Notes under the pieces: generated by a model
What the model saw: only the letters and a program-made list of their open reading frames with translations
Told to the model about the DNA's origin: nothing
Databases searched by the model: none
Assembly: GCA_037953745.1 (NCBI GenBank)
Contig: JBAKBP010007422.1
Coordinates: 1-64,000, forward strand
Source: Lithodes maja
Taxonomy: Eukaryota; Arthropoda; Malacostraca; Decapoda; Lithodidae
Reading direction: 5' to 3'
DNA: 64,000 nucleotides
Part shown: positions 63,535-64,000 of the stretch, in pieces
Layout: every line of letters begins with the position of its first letter
How positions within the stretch are numbered: position 1 is the first letter of the stretch
Made by a program: the position numbers and the translations under genes

Positions 63535-64000
63535 TTCCGCGGAAATGACACAGTCCCAGCTATCCTCCTCAGCAGCATGACTGTTCCCACCTCCTTCTCC
63601 ACCCTGGCCGCTGCAGGCCAGCACAGGGACAGTGAGAGGCTCTGAGGGGCGTCTCACATACTCTTTCATGAGGTTAACATGACATAACTGATGTTTTTTT
63701 CTACGGTCAGGTGTTGCAACGAGATAATCAAGGTCGGACAGTTTCTTAGCCACCACATACGGCCCAATAAACTTGGCAGAAAGGGGGTGTCCAGGCAAAG
63801 GTAAAAGCAACAGTACCTCCTGACCCACCGAAAACTCCCGAAGCTTCACCTTGGCGTCATACTGGTGCTTCATGACCGCCTGTGCATTAACCAAGTTATT
63901 ACCTGCCGCTGCCATGCAACCTATAAGTCTCTCCCGGCTCTCAAGGATATACAGTATTTAAGTACAGACCCCGGCTTCTCTTCGCCCTCCCAGATCTCTT
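63535..64000 (-). pseudogene. Gyp-2 integrase C-terminal part, frameshifted
   Basis: From 63915 down, AQAVMKHQYDAKVKLREFSV, GPYVVAKKLSDLDYLVATPD, CHVNLMKEYVRRPSEPLTVP and EDSWDCVISAEQ match the Gyp-1 region after the integrase core. Upstream, EIWEGEEKPGSVLKY (63955-64000) lies in another frame, so a frameshift sits near 63945-63955. The rest of integrase is outside the window. Confidence 0.85.

Larger units (their letters stand above)
51438..64000 (-). mobile_element. Gyp-2: older relative of Gyp-1, interrupted by Gyp-3, runs off the window
   Basis: 3' LTR 51438-53254, then polypurine tract, RT/RNase H (53534-54967), Gyp-3 insertion, and the integrase C-terminus (63535-64000). The 5' LTR, gag, protease and most of integrase lie beyond the window. 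Same domain order as Gyp-1, with integrase directly upstream of RT. The protein is clearly diverged from Gyp-1 (roughly 75-80% by eye). Confidence 0.9.

Overview
The window is eukaryotic and consists almost entirely of transposable elements. I found no host gene I could defend. Spliced transposon genes with GT..AG introns, poly(A)-tailed non-LTR retrotransposons, a tRNA-headed SINE, long-LTR Ty3/gypsy elements, DIRS-type tyrosine-recombinase retrotransposons and many TTAA-flanked MITEs point to an animal. DIRS1-like elements, (GATA)-tailed reverse-transcriptase fragments and this mix of families suggest an arthropod, probably a decapod crustacean. That host assignment is inference, not something the sequence proves.

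Layout. (1) 1-4.7 kb: a PIF/Harbinger DNA transposon with a spliced MADF/Myb-like DNA-binding gene (+) converging on a HARBI1-like DDE transposase (-) that is frameshifted in a 10-G run. (2) 4.7-8.3 kb: fragments of (GATA)-tailed non-LTR elements, TTAA-flanked MITEs, a large foldback and a 65-bp tandem repeat. (3) 8.27-17.87 kb: Gyp-1, a full Ty3/gypsy-type LTR element with one intact 1723-codon gag-pol. Its domains run Gag, protease, integrase, RT, RNase H, with integrase before RT as in Ty1/copia and in the GMR1-like gypsy group. (4) 17.87-21.88 kb: DIRS-1, the 5' half of a DIRS element (-), cut off by Gyp-1 and itself inserted in the endonuclease domain of a non-LTR element. (5) 24.2-47.8 kb: one degenerate non-LTR element (NL-1) split by nested insertions: a long-TIR TTAA element (which itself contains a Tigger/pogo-like MITE), a DIRS element (DIRS-3) and another TTAA element. 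DIRS-3 contains a second complete DIRS (DIRS-2, 29027-36990) and, in its right terminal repeat, a 5'-truncated poly(A) non-LTR element (NL-3). (6) 47.86-50.83 kb: a Tigger/pogo-like element split by non-LTR copy NL-2, which is in turn split by a TTAA MITE. (7) 50.88-51.38 kb: a tRNA-related SINE in a TA-rich repeat. (8) 51.44-64 kb: Gyp-2, an older relative of Gyp-1 that runs off the window, interrupted by Gyp-3 (54968-63530). Gyp-3 has a clean ACTG target duplication and almost identical LTRs but has lost most of RT/RNase H.

How the parts relate. Uninterrupted paralogous copies inside the same window serve as empty sites, so several insertions can be resolved to the base. The DIRS elements inserted without target duplication, the TTAA elements with TTAA duplications, and Gyp-3 with a 4-bp duplication. 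Points that most deserve follow-up: the internal complementary regions of both DIRS families, which are exactly the joined left and right element ends and carry two conserved hairpin arms; a four-member array of near-perfect CCGCAAATTTGCGG palindromes with identical 49-30-49 spacing in both copies of one DIRS family; and the apparently very recent insertion of Gyp-3 although it lacks a usable RT, which implies mobilisation in trans by a Gyp-1-like relative.
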